Below, piece by piece: positions 48,540 to 58,069 of a stretch of 64,000 nt of DNA. The stretch's first letter is position 1. Every line of letters starts with the position of its first letter. The position numbers were made by a program, and so were the translations under genes. The stretch is from Staphylococcus delphini. GTDB lineage: Bacteria; Bacillota; Bacilli; Staphylococcales; Staphylococcaceae. The DNA lies in NCBI RefSeq assembly GCF_900636325.1, contig NZ_LR134263.1, positions 1,798,001 through 1,862,000 of the forward strand, written 5' to 3'. The notes beneath the pieces are model-generated. The model was given only the letters and a program-made list of their open reading frames with translations. It was not told where the DNA came from and ran no database searches.

Positions 48540-49960
48540 GGATTGCTTGCCACCCTCGCGTTCCTAGGCGCTCGCTTCAACTAAATTCGGCTTGATTGTG
48601 GTGTACATGGGGTGGTTGCCGAATTGGATTTTCAGCTTCGCCTCTATGCCTCAGGAGTCTCGGGTGGCTTTGGCAATCTCTGACATCGTTTTTTGAGTTG
48701 TCATGATACATTAGCAACATGTCCACTTGTTGTCTATGAACATTTCAATAGACTTAATGCCTACCCAAATACACTTCATATCAATAAACACTTCTAAAAA
48801 TCAAAAAACTCCATTTTAACCACAGTTTCAAAAACCAAATATACCGTATTAATACCCTTTTCTAGAATTAACAAGACACATGATGCAAATCAAAAACAAA
48901 AACACCACTTTTCAAGAACCTAAATCCACAGCACAGATGCCATCTACTAAAAATAAGAAAACATTTATACAAATCAAAAACACAATACTTTCCTTTTATT
49001 TTGCCTTAACAAAAAAACTATCAAATTTGAAATGCTTGACCACCCTCACGTTCCTAGGCGCTCGCTTCAACTCAATTCGGCTTGATTGTGGTGTACATGG
49101 GATGGTTGCCGAATTGGATTTTGGGAGCAGTACAGAAATCTCATGTGTCACAAAGATTTCGTCGTACTGCCCCCGCAAGGCTGACTCGACTTCTCAAAAG
49201 CGAGCGCATTGAGAAGTCAGACAGCTACTGCGTTAAACAGTAACCACTTTTGAAGTTAAATCACATTATTTTGCCTTTAAAATAACCCCTCAGGAGTCTC
49301 GGGTGGCTTTGGCAATCTCTGACATCGTTTTTTGAGCTTTCATGATACATTAGCAACATGTCCACTTGTTGTCTATGAACATTTCAAAAGACTTAATGCT
49401 TAGCCAAATACACTTCATATCAATAAACACTTCTAAAAATCAAAAAACCTCCATTTTAACTACAATTTAAAAACCAAATGTACCGTATCAATACCCTTTT
49501 TTAAGTTAACAAGACACCCGATGCAAATCAAAAACAAAAACACCACTTTTCAAAAACCTAAATCCACGGCACAGATGCTATCTACTAAAAATAAGAAGAC
49601 ATTTATACAAATCAAAAAACACAATACTTTCCTTTTATTTTGCCTTAACAAAAAACCTATCAAATTTGAAATGCTTGACCACCCTCACGTTCCTAGGCGC
49701 TCGCTTCAACTCAATTCGGCTTGATTGTGGTGTACATGGGATGGTTGCCGAATTGGATTTTGGGAGCAGTACAGAAATCTCATGTGTCACAAAGATTTCT
49801 TCGTACTGCCCCCGCAAGGCTGACTCGACTTCTCAAAAGCGAGCGCATTGAGAAGTCAGACAGCTACTGCGTTAAACAGTAATCACTTTTGAAGTTAAAT
49901 CACATTATTTTGCCTTTAACATAACCCCTCAGGAGTCTCGGCTAGTTTTGGCTATCTATG
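48540..49960. repeat. Approximately 640-bp tandem repeat including interspersed-repeat copies 5-7
   Basis: Two long units (for example TGACATCGTTTTTTGAG at 48682 and 49320; GCAAATCAAAAACAAAAACA at 48885 and 49523) and a shortened third. Each unit joins an AT-rich stretch with A/T-rich short words to an interspersed repeat: copy 5 (48545-48680) lacks the core, copies 6 (49028-49290) and 7 (49668-49940) have it. The ORFs seen in each unit are equal by duplication and not convincing genes. The rest of 48259-50360 shows no gene. Confidence 0.85.
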
Positions 49961-50361
49961 ACATACGATTTAAACTTCAAGGGACATAGTCATCGTATCC
50001 ATCCCATGTTTGAATATATCTCAAAAAACGGATATCCCAGCCACACTTCTGTATCAAAAAGCCCTCATTTAATAAACATGAATTTTTCTATCACCGTTTG
50101 TCAAAAACTACAATCATATCATCCACTGATACTTTAGATAGAAGCGTGAGCGGTACACACTCTCTTATTCCCCCATTTCAAGACCAAGTATCAGATTAAT
50201 GTCATTTTCAGGTTGTTTAGTTTTTCTCTTAATACCAGTGTGTTTCTTCATCTCTGATTGCAAGAACCGTGCGAGACTCCTGAGACTTCAGCGCCTCGGA
50301 AAGCATAGCACGGTTCAGCAATTTCAGATGAATCGCCTTAAGTCGAAAAATCCAACGACCA

Positions 50362-50401
50362 TTAAAAAGCATCAAACAACGATGATACGTCGTTTGATGC
50401 T
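50362..50401 (-). terminator. Terminator of fakA
   Basis: On the minus strand GCATCAAACGACG-loop-CGTTGTTTGATGC (one mismatch) is followed by TTTTTAATGG, about 22 bases after the fakA stop. A second stem (AACCGTGC/GCACGGTT, about 50264-50317) with CGAGACTCCTGAG follows. Confidence 0.85.
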
Positions 50402-50422
50402 TGTTCGGTTCTATCAATCAAA

Positions 50423-52087
50423 CTATTCTACTGCAAATAAGTATGGATAAATTGGCTGTTGACCGTCTTGTACTTCAACTTCAACGTCTTCATAGTGCTC
50501 ACCGACGAATGTTTCAATCCAGTCTGTTAATTCGCTCTCCGCTTCTTCACCTGTGATAATCGTTAAAATTTCACTATCTTCACTTAACATGTGATTTAAA
50601 GTCTCTTTCAATACGGTTTGCTTGTCTCGGTCACTCGCGATGATTTTATCTTCTACAAGTCCCATGAAAGCATCTTTTTCAATTTCAATACCGTCAATTT
50701 TCGTATCTCTCACGGCATACGTCATCGCACCTGATTGGACGTCGTCGATAGCTGCTGTCATTGCTTCTTCGTTAGTCGCTAGATCTGCGCTTTCGTCATA
50801 GTGGAACATAGCTGCGATACCTTGTGGGACAGTACGTGTTGGAATAATGATTGTTTCAGCTTCAACAATATCCGCTGCCTGTTGACTTGCCATTTGAATA
50901 TTTTTATTATTCGGTAAAATAATGGCACGTTTACAACCACTGTCGTTAATCACTTTAACAATGTCTTCGGTTGAAGGGTTCATCGTTTGACCGCCACTAA
51001 TGACATGTGTCGCACCCATTGATTTGAACAGCTTAGTAATGCCGTCACCCATTGAAATTGTAATGACCGCGGTTTCTACAGTTTGTGTTGTATCATTTGT
51101 ATTTTTTGTTTTAGATTGATGTGCTGCTTCTTTACGTAAGACTTCACGGTGTTGTTCACGCATATTTTCAGCTTTAACTTTAATCAATTCACCGTACTTT
51201 TGACCGAATGAAAAGACTTCACCTGGTGTTTCTGTATGGACATGGACTTTCACAATTTCGTCGTCACTGATCACCAATAATGAATCTCCAAACTGGCTCA
51301 TTTCTTGTCTAAAGTCAGCTTCATCAAATGGTGCTTTATCTGCTTCGAAACGCACCATCATTTCTGTACAATAGCCATAGACGATATCTTCTGTATCAAT
51401 AACACCATGGAAGTCGTGTTCATCGTTAAAGAATGCTTCACGATCAACTTTCGGTGCTTCTGCGACAATTTTTTCACCTTTCATCGCTTTAAGGAAACCT
51501 TCATAAACTAATGTCAGGCCTTTACCACCGCTATCCACAACGCCGACTTCTTTCAGCACTGGTAATAAATTAGGTGTATTTTCAAGTGACTTTTGCGCCT
51601 CTTCATAAACGTACGCCATCACTTCTAAACAATCGTCCGTTTCTTGTGCTTTTTTAACAGCTGCTGCACCTGCATCTTTAGCGACAGTCAAAATTGTCCC
51701 TTCCACTGGCTTCATGACTGCTTTATAAGCTGTTTTAACACCGGCTTCAAAACTTTCCGCAAATTGTTTAGCATCAATTTCTTCTTTATCTTCTAATGCT
51801 TTTGAAAATCCGCGGAAAATTTGAGATAGAATCACACCAGAGTTGCCTCGTGCGCCCATCAATAATCCTTTAGAAAAAGCTTTACCTAAATTCCCAATAT
51901 GCGCTGTCAAATGCGCCTGTACTTCTTCACGTCCAGAAGTCATTGACAAATTCATGTTTGTACCTGTATCCCCATCAGGCACAGGGTAAACATTTAATGC
52001 ATCCACCATGTCCGCATTATTTGATAAATTTTGTGCCCCTTGTATAATCATGTCGGCAAATAGATTACCGTTGATCTTCGTTATCAT
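50423..52087 (-). CDS. fakA: Fatty acid kinase FakA (YloV, DAK2 domain)
   Basis: ATP-dependent kinase that, with FakB, phosphorylates exogenous fatty acids so that PlsY can use them; in S. aureus it also affects virulence gene expression (known). The 554 residues have an N-terminal DhaL/DAK2 domain with the metal-binding aspartates in [20 protein letters not shown] and the glycine-rich [17 protein letters not shown], a middle domain ([23 protein letters not shown]: [17 protein letters not shown]), and a C-terminal DegV-like domain ([32 protein letters not shown]). It lies after yloU, its usual partner. Confidence 0.96.
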   Translation of the reverse strand: MITKINGNLFADMIIQGAQNLSNNADMVDALNVYPVPDGDTGTNMNLSMTSGREEVQAHLTAHIGNLGKAFSKGLLMGARGNSGVILSQIFRGFSKALEDKEEIDAKQFAESFEAGVKTAYKAVMKPVEGTILTVAKDAGAAAVKKAQETDDCLEVMAYVYEEAQKSLENTPNLLPVLKEVGVVDSGGKGLTLVYEGFLKAMKGEKIVAEAPKVDREAFFNDEHDFHGVIDTEDIVYGYCTEMMVRFEADKAPFDEADFRQEMSQFGDSLLVISDDEIVKVHVHTETPGEVFSFGQKYGELIKVKAENMREQHREVLRKEAAHQSKTKNTNDTTQTVETAVITISMGDGITKLFKSMGATHVISGGQTMNPSTEDIVKVINDSGCKRAIILPNNKNIQMASQQAADIVEAETIIIPTRTVPQGIAAMFHYDESADLATNEEAMTAAIDDVQSGAMTYAVRDTKIDGIEIEKDAFMGLVEDKIIASDRDKQTVLKETLNHMLSEDSEILTIITGEEAESELTDWIETFVGEHYEDVEVEVQDGQQPIYPYLFAVE

Positions 52088-52102
52088 GCAAATATCCTCC
52101 TA

Positions 52103-52474
52103 TTAGTCTTTCCCGTCATTAGTAAAGCGCACGCCCTGAACAAAAATATTTACAGAGTTGACTTTAAGTTTTAATGTATTTTCTAAAGTATATTTCACAG
52201 TCGATTGCACGTTTTGCGCAACTTCTGAAATTTTCACACCGTAACTTACAATAATGTGCATATCTACGTCTAACACACCATTATCTTCCCTCACTACGAT
52301 TCCTTTCGCATAGTTTTCATGTCCTAAAATTTCAGCAATACCGTCTCTCACTTGTTGACGTGAAGCCATCCCAACGATGCCATAACATTCTACAGCTTTA
52401 CCGCCTACAATTGACGCGATTACTTCATTTGAGATATCGATACTTCCATAATCATTTGTAATTTCTAAAGCCAT
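52103..52474 (-). CDS. yloU: Asp23/YloU-family protein
   Basis: A 123-residue alkaline-shock-type protein with the family pattern ISNEVIASIVGGKAVECYGI and VNIFVQGVRF near the end. Members are thought to bind cell-envelope or lipid-metabolism partners; the constant pairing with fakA suggests a role with fatty acid kinase. The ATG at 52474 follows GGAGGCG. A 332-base divergent gap separates it from rpmB; this holds the rpmB promoter and presumably the yloU promoter. Confidence 0.92.
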   Translation of the reverse strand: MALEITNDYGSIDISNEVIASIVGGKAVECYGIVGMASRQQVRDGIAEILGHENYAKGIVVREDNGVLDVDMHIIVSYGVKISEVAQNVQSTVKYTLENTLKLKVNSVNIFVQGVRFTNDGKD

Positions 52475-52724
52475 CCTTTTCGCCTCCTATTTACAAATTC
52501 ACTCTTTTATATCATCTATCTTTACATTTGTTAAAATTGATTGCCTATCATTTAAAAACACTCTGATTTCTAATAATATTATATTACTATATCTGACAAG
52601 TCGTTGCCAATATACGCATGTCCACGATTACTTTTTCTCATCTTTCAATTAATCACAGTTTCAAATTATATCAGAAAGTGCATAACACAAAAAGTGATTT
52701 ATGAAAATATAACCTAACTTTTTA

Positions 52725-52753
52725 TTGCATGTCAATGGTTAATGTGGTATATT
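52725..52753 (+). promoter_or_regulatory. Sigma-A promoter of rpmB
   Basis: TTGCAT (52725-52730), 17 bases, TATATT (52748-52753), about 50 bases before the rpmB start. No other feature is evident in 52475-52724. Confidence 0.7.
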
Positions 52754-52806
52754 ACCTTAGTATGTAGTAGAAAAGTGTATTTGTATTTCTTAAAGGAGGT
52801 ACGATG

Positions 52807-52995
52807 ATGGGTAAAGAATGTTTCGTAACAGGACGTAAAGCTTCAACAGGTAACAGACGTTCACACGCGTTAAACTCAACTAAACGTCGTTGGAATGCTA
52901 ACTTACAAAAAGTTAGAATCCTTGTTGATGGTAAACCTAAAAAAGTTTGGGTTTCAACTCGTGCTTTAAAATCAGGTAAAGTTACTCGCGTATAA
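52807..52995 (+). CDS. rpmB: 50S ribosomal protein L28
   Basis: Ribosomal protein L28: [20 protein letters not shown], then [20 protein letters not shown] and [16 protein letters not shown], 62 residues. Two ATGs stand side by side (52804 and 52807); the second is seven bases from AAAGGAGG and gives the canonical MGKECF start, so I use it. It is a lone plus-strand gene between minus-strand units, with a good promoter and a strong terminator shared with thiN. Confidence 0.97.
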   Translation: MGKECFVTGRKASTGNRRSHALNSTKRRWNANLQKVRILVDGKPKKVWVSTRALKSGKVTRV

Positions 52996-53013
52996 TTAAC
53001 AACATATATCGAA

Positions 53014-53053
53014 ATAAAAAACAGGTCTTTATGTGGGAGACCTGTTTTTTTGC
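53014..53053. terminator. Bidirectional terminator between rpmB and thiN
   Basis: AAAAAACAGGTCT pairs with AGACCTGTTTTTTT across a TTATGTGGG loop; T tracts in both directions serve the convergent rpmB and rsgA-rpe-thiN units. Confidence 0.9.
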
Positions 53054-53059
53054 TATTTA

Positions 53060-53704
53060 TCATGACTTATCTCGACTTCTCATGACATAGACGCCACCTT
53101 GATGAATGATGACCTCACCTCGTTCTGCATCAAATTCGTTTGAGACTGTTAAAGTTTCGCCTCGATTCAACTGCTGCTCGCACAATTCATATTTAAATCC
53201 TTTTAATGAAAGTACGACTTGATCCGTCCCTTGCATCAATGAAACATAACGATAAGCTGTATCATTTTGTAATACATGCTGACCTTCAGTTAAATATTCG
53301 ATTTTATTTTGTTGATCAATGAGTTGAATGCGCACCGCTTCAAAATCAGGATGTTGCAGGAGTTGCATGGCACCCATAAAATGATCTAAACGCCCACCAG
53401 TTGCCCCAAAAATTTGAATATGACGATACCCTTGTTCCACTGCAGTGCGTACAGCAAGTGCTAAGTCTGTATCGGCTTTTTCGGCTGGTACGGGGTCGAT
53501 ATCAATGTGTGACTGTATCCATTCGCGCTCACTTTGAGAAATTGAATCAAAATCGCCTACCGCAAAGATTGGCATAATATTGTGTTGTAATAAAATCATT
53601 GTGCCTCTATCTACGCCACCCCATGTTTGATGACGTTGAATATCGAACAATGCTTCTGGCAATTCACGATCACTACAGAGCAAGCCAATGACTTTATCGT
53701 CCAT
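53060..53704 (-). CDS. thiN: Thiamine pyrophosphokinase
   Basis: Transfers pyrophosphate from ATP to thiamine to make the coenzyme ThDP. The 214 residues show the substrate loop FAVGDFDSISQSEREWIQ, the metal-binding DTDLALAVRTAVEQGYRHIQ and IFGATGGRLDHFMGAMQLL. Its start overlaps the rpe stop. It is last in the rsgA-rpe-thiN unit, the conserved order downstream of prkC in Firmicutes. Confidence 0.95.
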   Translation of the reverse strand: MDDKVIGLLCSDRELPEALFDIQRHQTWGGVDRGTMILLQHNIMPIFAVGDFDSISQSEREWIQSHIDIDPVPAEKADTDLALAVRTAVEQGYRHIQIFGATGGRLDHFMGAMQLLQHPDFEAVRIQLIDQQNKIEYLTEGQHVLQNDTAYRYVSLMQGTDQVVLSLKGFKYELCEQQLNRGETLTVSNEFDAERGEVIIHQGGVYVMRSRDKS

Positions 53705-54354
53705 TATAGTTCACCTTTCAAACGTTGGTTCGCTTCTTTATAATCTGCTTGGCTAAAGAAATATGAACCTGCGACTAACCAATCTGCCCCTGCTTCAACG
53801 ACTTGTTTCGCTGTTTGATCATTAATGCCACCGTCGACTTCGATTTTAAAGTCGAGTTGGCGATTTTTACGTATGTCATCTAACTGTTTAATTTTATCTA
53901 CGGCAGCTGGAAGGAATGCTTGTCCACCAAAACCTGGATTCACGGACATGACTAAGACGAAATCTACCTCTGCAATGATCGCATCTATAGCATGCACCGG
54001 TGTCCCTGGATTAATGACAACACCTGCTTCAACACCATGCTTTTTAATATTTTGAATCACTCTATGAATATGCGGATTGCCTTCCATGTGCACTGAAATT
54101 TTGTTCACACCTTTTTCCGCAAACGCTTCGACATAGTCATTCGGCGTTTCAATCATCAAGTGTGCATCAATCGGTAAATCCGTCGCTGCACGAATCGCTT
54201 CGAGCACTGGAAAACCAATTGAAATGTTAGGTACGAATTGGCCATCCATCACATCAAAATGTAATGCATCAATGCCACTTTTTTCTAATTTTGTTAATTC
54301 TTGTTTTAAGTTCAAAAAATCAGCTGATAATAAAGAAGGAAAAACTTTTGTCAT
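53704..54354 (-). CDS. rpe: Ribulose-phosphate 3-epimerase
   Basis: Pentose phosphate pathway enzyme that interconverts ribulose-5-P and xylulose-5-P. A TIM barrel of 216 residues: FPSLLSADFLNLKQEL, DALHFDVMDGQFVPNISIG, VMSVNPGFGGQAFLP and VDGGINDQTAKQVVEAGADW. The metal ligands and catalytic aspartates are present. Its ATG overlaps the rsgA stop by one base. Confidence 0.97.
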   Translation of the reverse strand: MTKVFPSLLSADFLNLKQELTKLEKSGIDALHFDVMDGQFVPNISIGFPVLEAIRAATDLPIDAHLMIETPNDYVEAFAEKGVNKISVHMEGNPHIHRVIQNIKKHGVEAGVVINPGTPVHAIDAIIAEVDFVLVMSVNPGFGGQAFLPAAVDKIKQLDDIRKNRQLDFKIEVDGGINDQTAKQVVEAGADWLVAGSYFFSQADYKEANQRLKGEL

Positions 54355-55235
54355 TAGTATCTTACCTTTCGATTTGATATTTCATTATATAATTGTACGT
54401 AATGGTCATAACGAAATGCCGGCAATTCACCTGCATCTAGCATCGCTTTGACATGACAACGTGGTTCATTAATATGATAACAATCTCTAAATTTACAGTA
54501 CGCCCCTAATTCGGCAATATCAATAAAATAGTCTCGCAAATCTTCTTTTTCAATATGATCAAAATCGAGCGCACTAAAACCAGGTGTGTCAGCGATATGA
54601 CCTTGTTCACGTGGATAAAGTTCGACATGGCGCGTCGTATGCTTGCCTCGGTTGAGTGATTGTGAAATTTCATTCGTCTCCAACTCAAGACTCGGCGCAT
54701 AACGGTTGAGTAATGTCGATTTTCCTACACCAGACTGTCCACTCAATACCGCCAGTCCAGGTGCCCATTGTTGAAATACTTCAGCCACATCATCATCTTT
54801 ACCAATAAACTGTGTTTGATAACCGATTTTTTCATAATATTTGAGAACTTCTTCAATGGTTGCTTGTTCTTCTTTTGATGCAAGATCCTTTTTTGTAATG
54901 AGTATGCTCGGCTGCAACCCATATGAATGACCAATCACGAGAAAACGATCTAACAATTGTGTTGAAAAATCAGGAGACACCGCACTCATCACGACAATGA
55001 GTAAATCGATGTTGCTCACTGGCGGCCTTTTTAATTCATTACGACGTTCATGTACGTGTTGGATATAGCCCGATGCATGTGTTTCTACATCAATATCCAC
55101 AATATCTCCAACGATAGGCGTAATTTGCTTTTTTCTGAAGAGTCCACGTGGTTTTGCATCAAACATTTCACCGTTGACGTCAACGCGATAGACACCGCTG
55201 ATTGATTTAATAATTCGACCTGTTTTCAAATTCAC
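54354..55235 (-). CDS. rsgA: Small ribosomal subunit biogenesis GTPase RsgA
   Basis: GTPase that aids late 30S maturation. The 293 residues start with an OB fold ([20 protein letters not shown]) and have a circularly permuted GTPase domain: G4 [10 protein letters not shown] first, then G1 [18 protein letters not shown] and G3 [14 protein letters not shown]-terminal zinc finger follows: [19 protein letters not shown]. It leads the rsgA-rpe-thiN unit. Confidence 0.97.
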   Translation of the reverse strand: MNLKTGRIIKSISGVYRVDVNGEMFDAKPRGLFRKKQITPIVGDIVDIDVETHASGYIQHVHERRNELKRPPVSNIDLLIVVMSAVSPDFSTQLLDRFLVIGHSYGLQPSILITKKDLASKEEQATIEEVLKYYEKIGYQTQFIGKDDDVAEVFQQWAPGLAVLSGQSGVGKSTLLNRYAPSLELETNEISQSLNRGKHTTRHVELYPREQGHIADTPGFSALDFDHIEKEDLRDYFIDIAELGAYCKFRDCYHINEPRCHVKAMLDAGELPAFRYDHYVQLYNEISNRKVRY

Positions 55236-55340
55236 ACCTCTTTTTCGTTAATATCCTCAATTATTATATCAAAGCCTTATAGACAATGATATGATTTAAT
55301 ACTTGAAACAACTTTTGATCTCAATGTATGCCATACCAAT

Positions 55341-55378
55341 AAAAAAGAGACTGAGAAAACAATGTCCCAGTCCCATCT
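55341..55378 (-). terminator. Terminator downstream of the P450 gene
   Basis: On the minus strand GGGACTG pairs with CAGTCTC and is followed by TTTTTT. The loop GGACATTGTTTTCT resembles the hairpin end of the interspersed repeats. Confidence 0.7.
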
Positions 55379-55409
55379 CGCTTTATTTCAGCCTATTCAT
55401 ACACAGAAA

Positions 55410-56678
55410 TTAAATTCTTGGATAAACACTTTTAATGATTGTCCCACTCGTTACTTTGCCTGGGAATTGATCTAACTTCACAGACAAATCTTGTGCAGGT
55501 GCTTCGAAATCAATTTTATTCGCAAAATATTGAATCGTTTCTTCCATCACAATCACTGTCATCCATTCACCCGCACAACGATGATTCGTATAGAAATCTC
55601 CACCGCCTTGAGGAATTAAATCAAATGGACTGCCATCCCAGTTGTCGAAACGGTCTGGGTTAAATTGATATGGATTTTCGAATAGTTCAGGGTCGTGTGT
55701 CGTCCCAAAAATATCCAGTACCGTCAATGTGCCTTTTTTCAATTTGAAACCGTCAAATTCAACCGTTTTCTTTAATCGCCCTGGTAAAAATGGCACAAAT
55801 GGGAAAATACGACGCACTTCTTGAGCGAATTTATAAGCGTAATTCGGATCGTTAGTCACTTGTAACTTTTTACGTTCTTGATCAAATTCAATCAGTGCTT
55901 TTACACCATAGCTCACAAAGCGATTCACCGCAACAAGTGGACGTATGATATTCATTAAATCTACTGCACATAAGTGTGGGTCCATTGGTTGGTCATTCAA
56001 ATCTTTCCAATGTGCAAATTCATACAAAGCCGTTCCTGGTTCTGCATATTGTTGACCCTCACGTACCGCTTCAATTTGGTCTTGTAAAAATTGTTCAACA
56101 CGTGCACGCGCCTTTTTCGCTTCACGATACCCTTTCAAAGATTGACCAAGCCCGCTAAACGAATCAATCATCGTATTCATATCTTCAGCATTTTGTGCCG
56201 CTTGTTCATCCGTTTGTTTTAAACCTGCCCAGCGAAAACCGACTTTTGTTAAAATCAGTCCCGCTTCTTGATAGACGTTAACTTCATCTTTATTTTGCAT
56301 GCGTTCTGTGTGCATAAACCAGTAATTTCGTGTCAATTCACGTAAATATTTCAAATTTTTCTCAGTCATCAAAGACATAAAGAGTGCTTTACGGTCGACA
56401 TGCACTTTACCTTCTGTCGTATGAATCGCACCTTTTCCGAATAAAGTATGTACAATGCGTTTCGGCAACGTGCCTTTTCTTGAAATCTTATCGTTGTCAT
56501 AAAATAGTTCAGCCGCTGCTTTACCACTGATCACAACAACTGGTTTCATCCCTAATGCACGCGTTTCAAAAGCTTTCGTTCCAAACTTTTCTAGACGCTT
56601 AGGCACATAAGTATAAGCGTCGTTGATAATTTTAAGCGTATTGTCTAATCCCGTATCTTTTGGTAATTTCTTTGCCAA
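55410..56678 (-). CDS. CYP152-family cytochrome P450 (fatty acid peroxygenase, OleT-like decarboxylase candidate)
   Basis: P450 of 422 residues that, by family, uses hydrogen peroxide to oxidise long-chain fatty acids (alpha- or beta-hydroxylation, or decarboxylation to terminal alkenes). The haem cysteine is C368 in PQGGGDFYTNHRCAGEWMT. The carboxylate-binding arginine-proline pair of CYP152 is at R246-P247 (LMNIIRPLVAVNRFVSYG). F80 and H86 in LFGKGAIHTTEGKVHVDRKA correspond to Phe79 and His85 of the Jeotgalicoccus alkene-forming enzyme OleT, whereas hydroxylating members often have Gln there. It is a single-gene unit with a terminator. Which products it makes cannot be told from sequence. 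Confidence 0.93.
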   Translation of the reverse strand: MAKKLPKDTGLDNTLKIINDAYTYVPKRLEKFGTKAFETRALGMKPVVVISGKAAAELFYDNDKISRKGTLPKRIVHTLFGKGAIHTTEGKVHVDRKALFMSLMTEKNLKYLRELTRNYWFMHTERMQNKDEVNVYQEAGLILTKVGFRWAGLKQTDEQAAQNAEDMNTMIDSFSGLGQSLKGYREAKKARARVEQFLQDQIEAVREGQQYAEPGTALYEFAHWKDLNDQPMDPHLCAVDLMNIIRPLVAVNRFVSYGVKALIEFDQERKKLQVTNDPNYAYKFAQEVRRIFPFVPFLPGRLKKTVEFDGFKLKKGTLTVLDIFGTTHDPELFENPYQFNPDRFDNWDGSPFDLIPQGGGDFYTNHRCAGEWMTVIVMEETIQYFANKIDFEAPAQDLSVKLDQFPGKVTSGTIIKSVYPRI

Positions 56679-56916
56679 TATAAGTCCCCCCGAAAAAAAT
56701 TTTTATCTTCAATCCCCATTATACGTGGTTAACAGCGAAATGTAATCCAAAAACCCAACTTTCAAAAGCATCCCTAGCAAATCAGTCTGTTTTCATACTC
56801 TAAATTATCAAAAAGCCATTTTCAACAAAAAACAACCGTCAAAATGAGCCTCAAGCCCACCTTCACAGTTGATATAGTGTTATTCTGTTAAATGTCAACA
56901 ATTTCCAACATTTTAC

Positions 56917-57420
56917 CTAAACAAAACAGTGGCGTAAGATGATGATTTTGTTTTTTCCAAGCACAACAACACCTACGTTTCTCCAAACAAAACAGATTGC
57001 CAGAACGATGCTTCCTAAAAACAAAATAGCCTTATTGATTAGCAATCTAGGCGAGACTCCTAACAAACTCAAGCACCTACACCCTGCACCTAAACAAAAA
57101 TAGTGGCGAAAGACGACGGTTTTGTTTTTACCAAGCACAACAACATCTACGTTTCTCCAAACAAAACAGATTGCCAGAACGATGCTTCCTAAAAACAAAA
57201 TAGCCTTATTGATTAGCAATCTAGGCGAGACTCCTAACAAACTCAAGCACCTACACCCTTCACCTAATCAAAACAGTGGCGAAAGATGATGATTTTGTTT
57301 TTTCCAAGCACAATGACATCTACGTTTCTCCAAACAAAACAGATTGCCAGAACGATGCTTCATAATAACAAAATAGCCTTATTGATTAGCAATCTAGGCG
57401 AGACTCCTGAGGGATTATGT
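56917..57420. repeat. Approximately 175-bp tandem repeat, three units (a further unit at 57705-57850)
   Basis: Each unit has AGTGGCG(A/T)AAGA(T/C)GA, CCAAGCACAA, TACGTTTCTCCAAACAAAAC, AGATTGCCAGAACGATGCTT and GATTAGCAATCTAGGCGAGA. The units start near 56923, 57098 and 57271. A fourth follows the first interspersed repeat. An open frame runs through two units on the minus strand only because the unit length keeps frame; I do not regard it as a gene. 56679-56916 holds nothing that I recognise. Confidence 0.85.
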
Positions 57421-57665
57421 TAAAGGCAAAGTAATGTCATTTAACTTGAAAAGTGGTTACTGTTTAACGCAGTAGCTGTCTGACTTCTCAATGTTTATAC
57501 TTTTGAGAAGTCTAGTCAGCCTTGCGGGGGCAGTACGACGAAATCTTTATTTCATATGAGATTTCTGTACTGCTCCCAAAATCCAATTCGGCTACCACCA
57601 AATGTACACTATCATCAAGCCGAATTTAGTTGAAGGACCAGCCCCTAGGAACGCGAGCCCTAGAT
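57405..57665 (-). repeat. Interspersed multi-hairpin repeat, long-core form (copy 8)
   Basis: Reverse orientation: starts GACTCCTGAGGGATTATG, then the GACTTCTC/GAGAAGTC hairpin, GCGGGGGCAGTACGACG...GTACTGCTCCC and the AATTCGG/CCGAATT hairpin, ending CCCCTAGGAACGCGAGCC. It lies between units of the 175-bp repeat. Confidence 0.85.
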
Positions 57666-57837
57666 TGCATCAATAAGACATGACAACTCATCTCTTTCGA
57701 CACACAAAAAAAAATAGTGGCGAAAGACGACGGTTTTGTTTTTACCAAGCACAACAACACCTACGTTTCTCCAAACAAAACAGATTGCCAGAACGATGCT
57801 TCATAAAAACAAAATAGCCTTATTGATTAGCAATCTA

Positions 57838-57965
57838 GGCGAGACTCCTGAGGGATCAGCTGGTCCGGAAAATCCAATTCGGCTACCACCAAATGTACAC
57901 TATCATCAAGCCGAATTTAGTTGAAGGACCAGCCCCTAGGAACGCGAGCCTTAGATTGCATCAAT
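57838..57965 (-). repeat. Interspersed repeat, short-core form (copy 9)
   Basis: Shares both flanks with copy 8 (GACTCCTGAGGGAT at the left; AAATCCAATTCGGCTACCACC to CCCCTAGGAACGCGAGCC at the right) but has only CAGCTGGTCCGG in place of the ~200 bp core, the same short form as in copy 4. Confidence 0.85.
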
Positions 57966-58069
57966 AAGACTAAATCAATATAACAACGAAGCATCGTTCA
58001 GCAATCTGTAAGATTGAAACACACATGTCACCGAAATGCTGAAACCTAACAAAAACAACACTTCATCTT

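Noticed and set aside
48996..49817. Repeated ~60-residue ORFs in the 640-bp units
   Set aside because: Identical by duplication and overlapping the hairpin repeats; no start signals.
48259..50360. Possible CRISPR array in the repeat-rich spacer
   Set aside because: Units are ~640 bp with no short regular repeat-spacer pattern and no cas genes nearby.
56917..57246. 109-residue minus-strand ORF with repeated hydrophobic units
   Set aside because: It exists only because a ~175-bp tandem repeat keeps frame; no ribosome binding site and the same words occur in non-coding copies.
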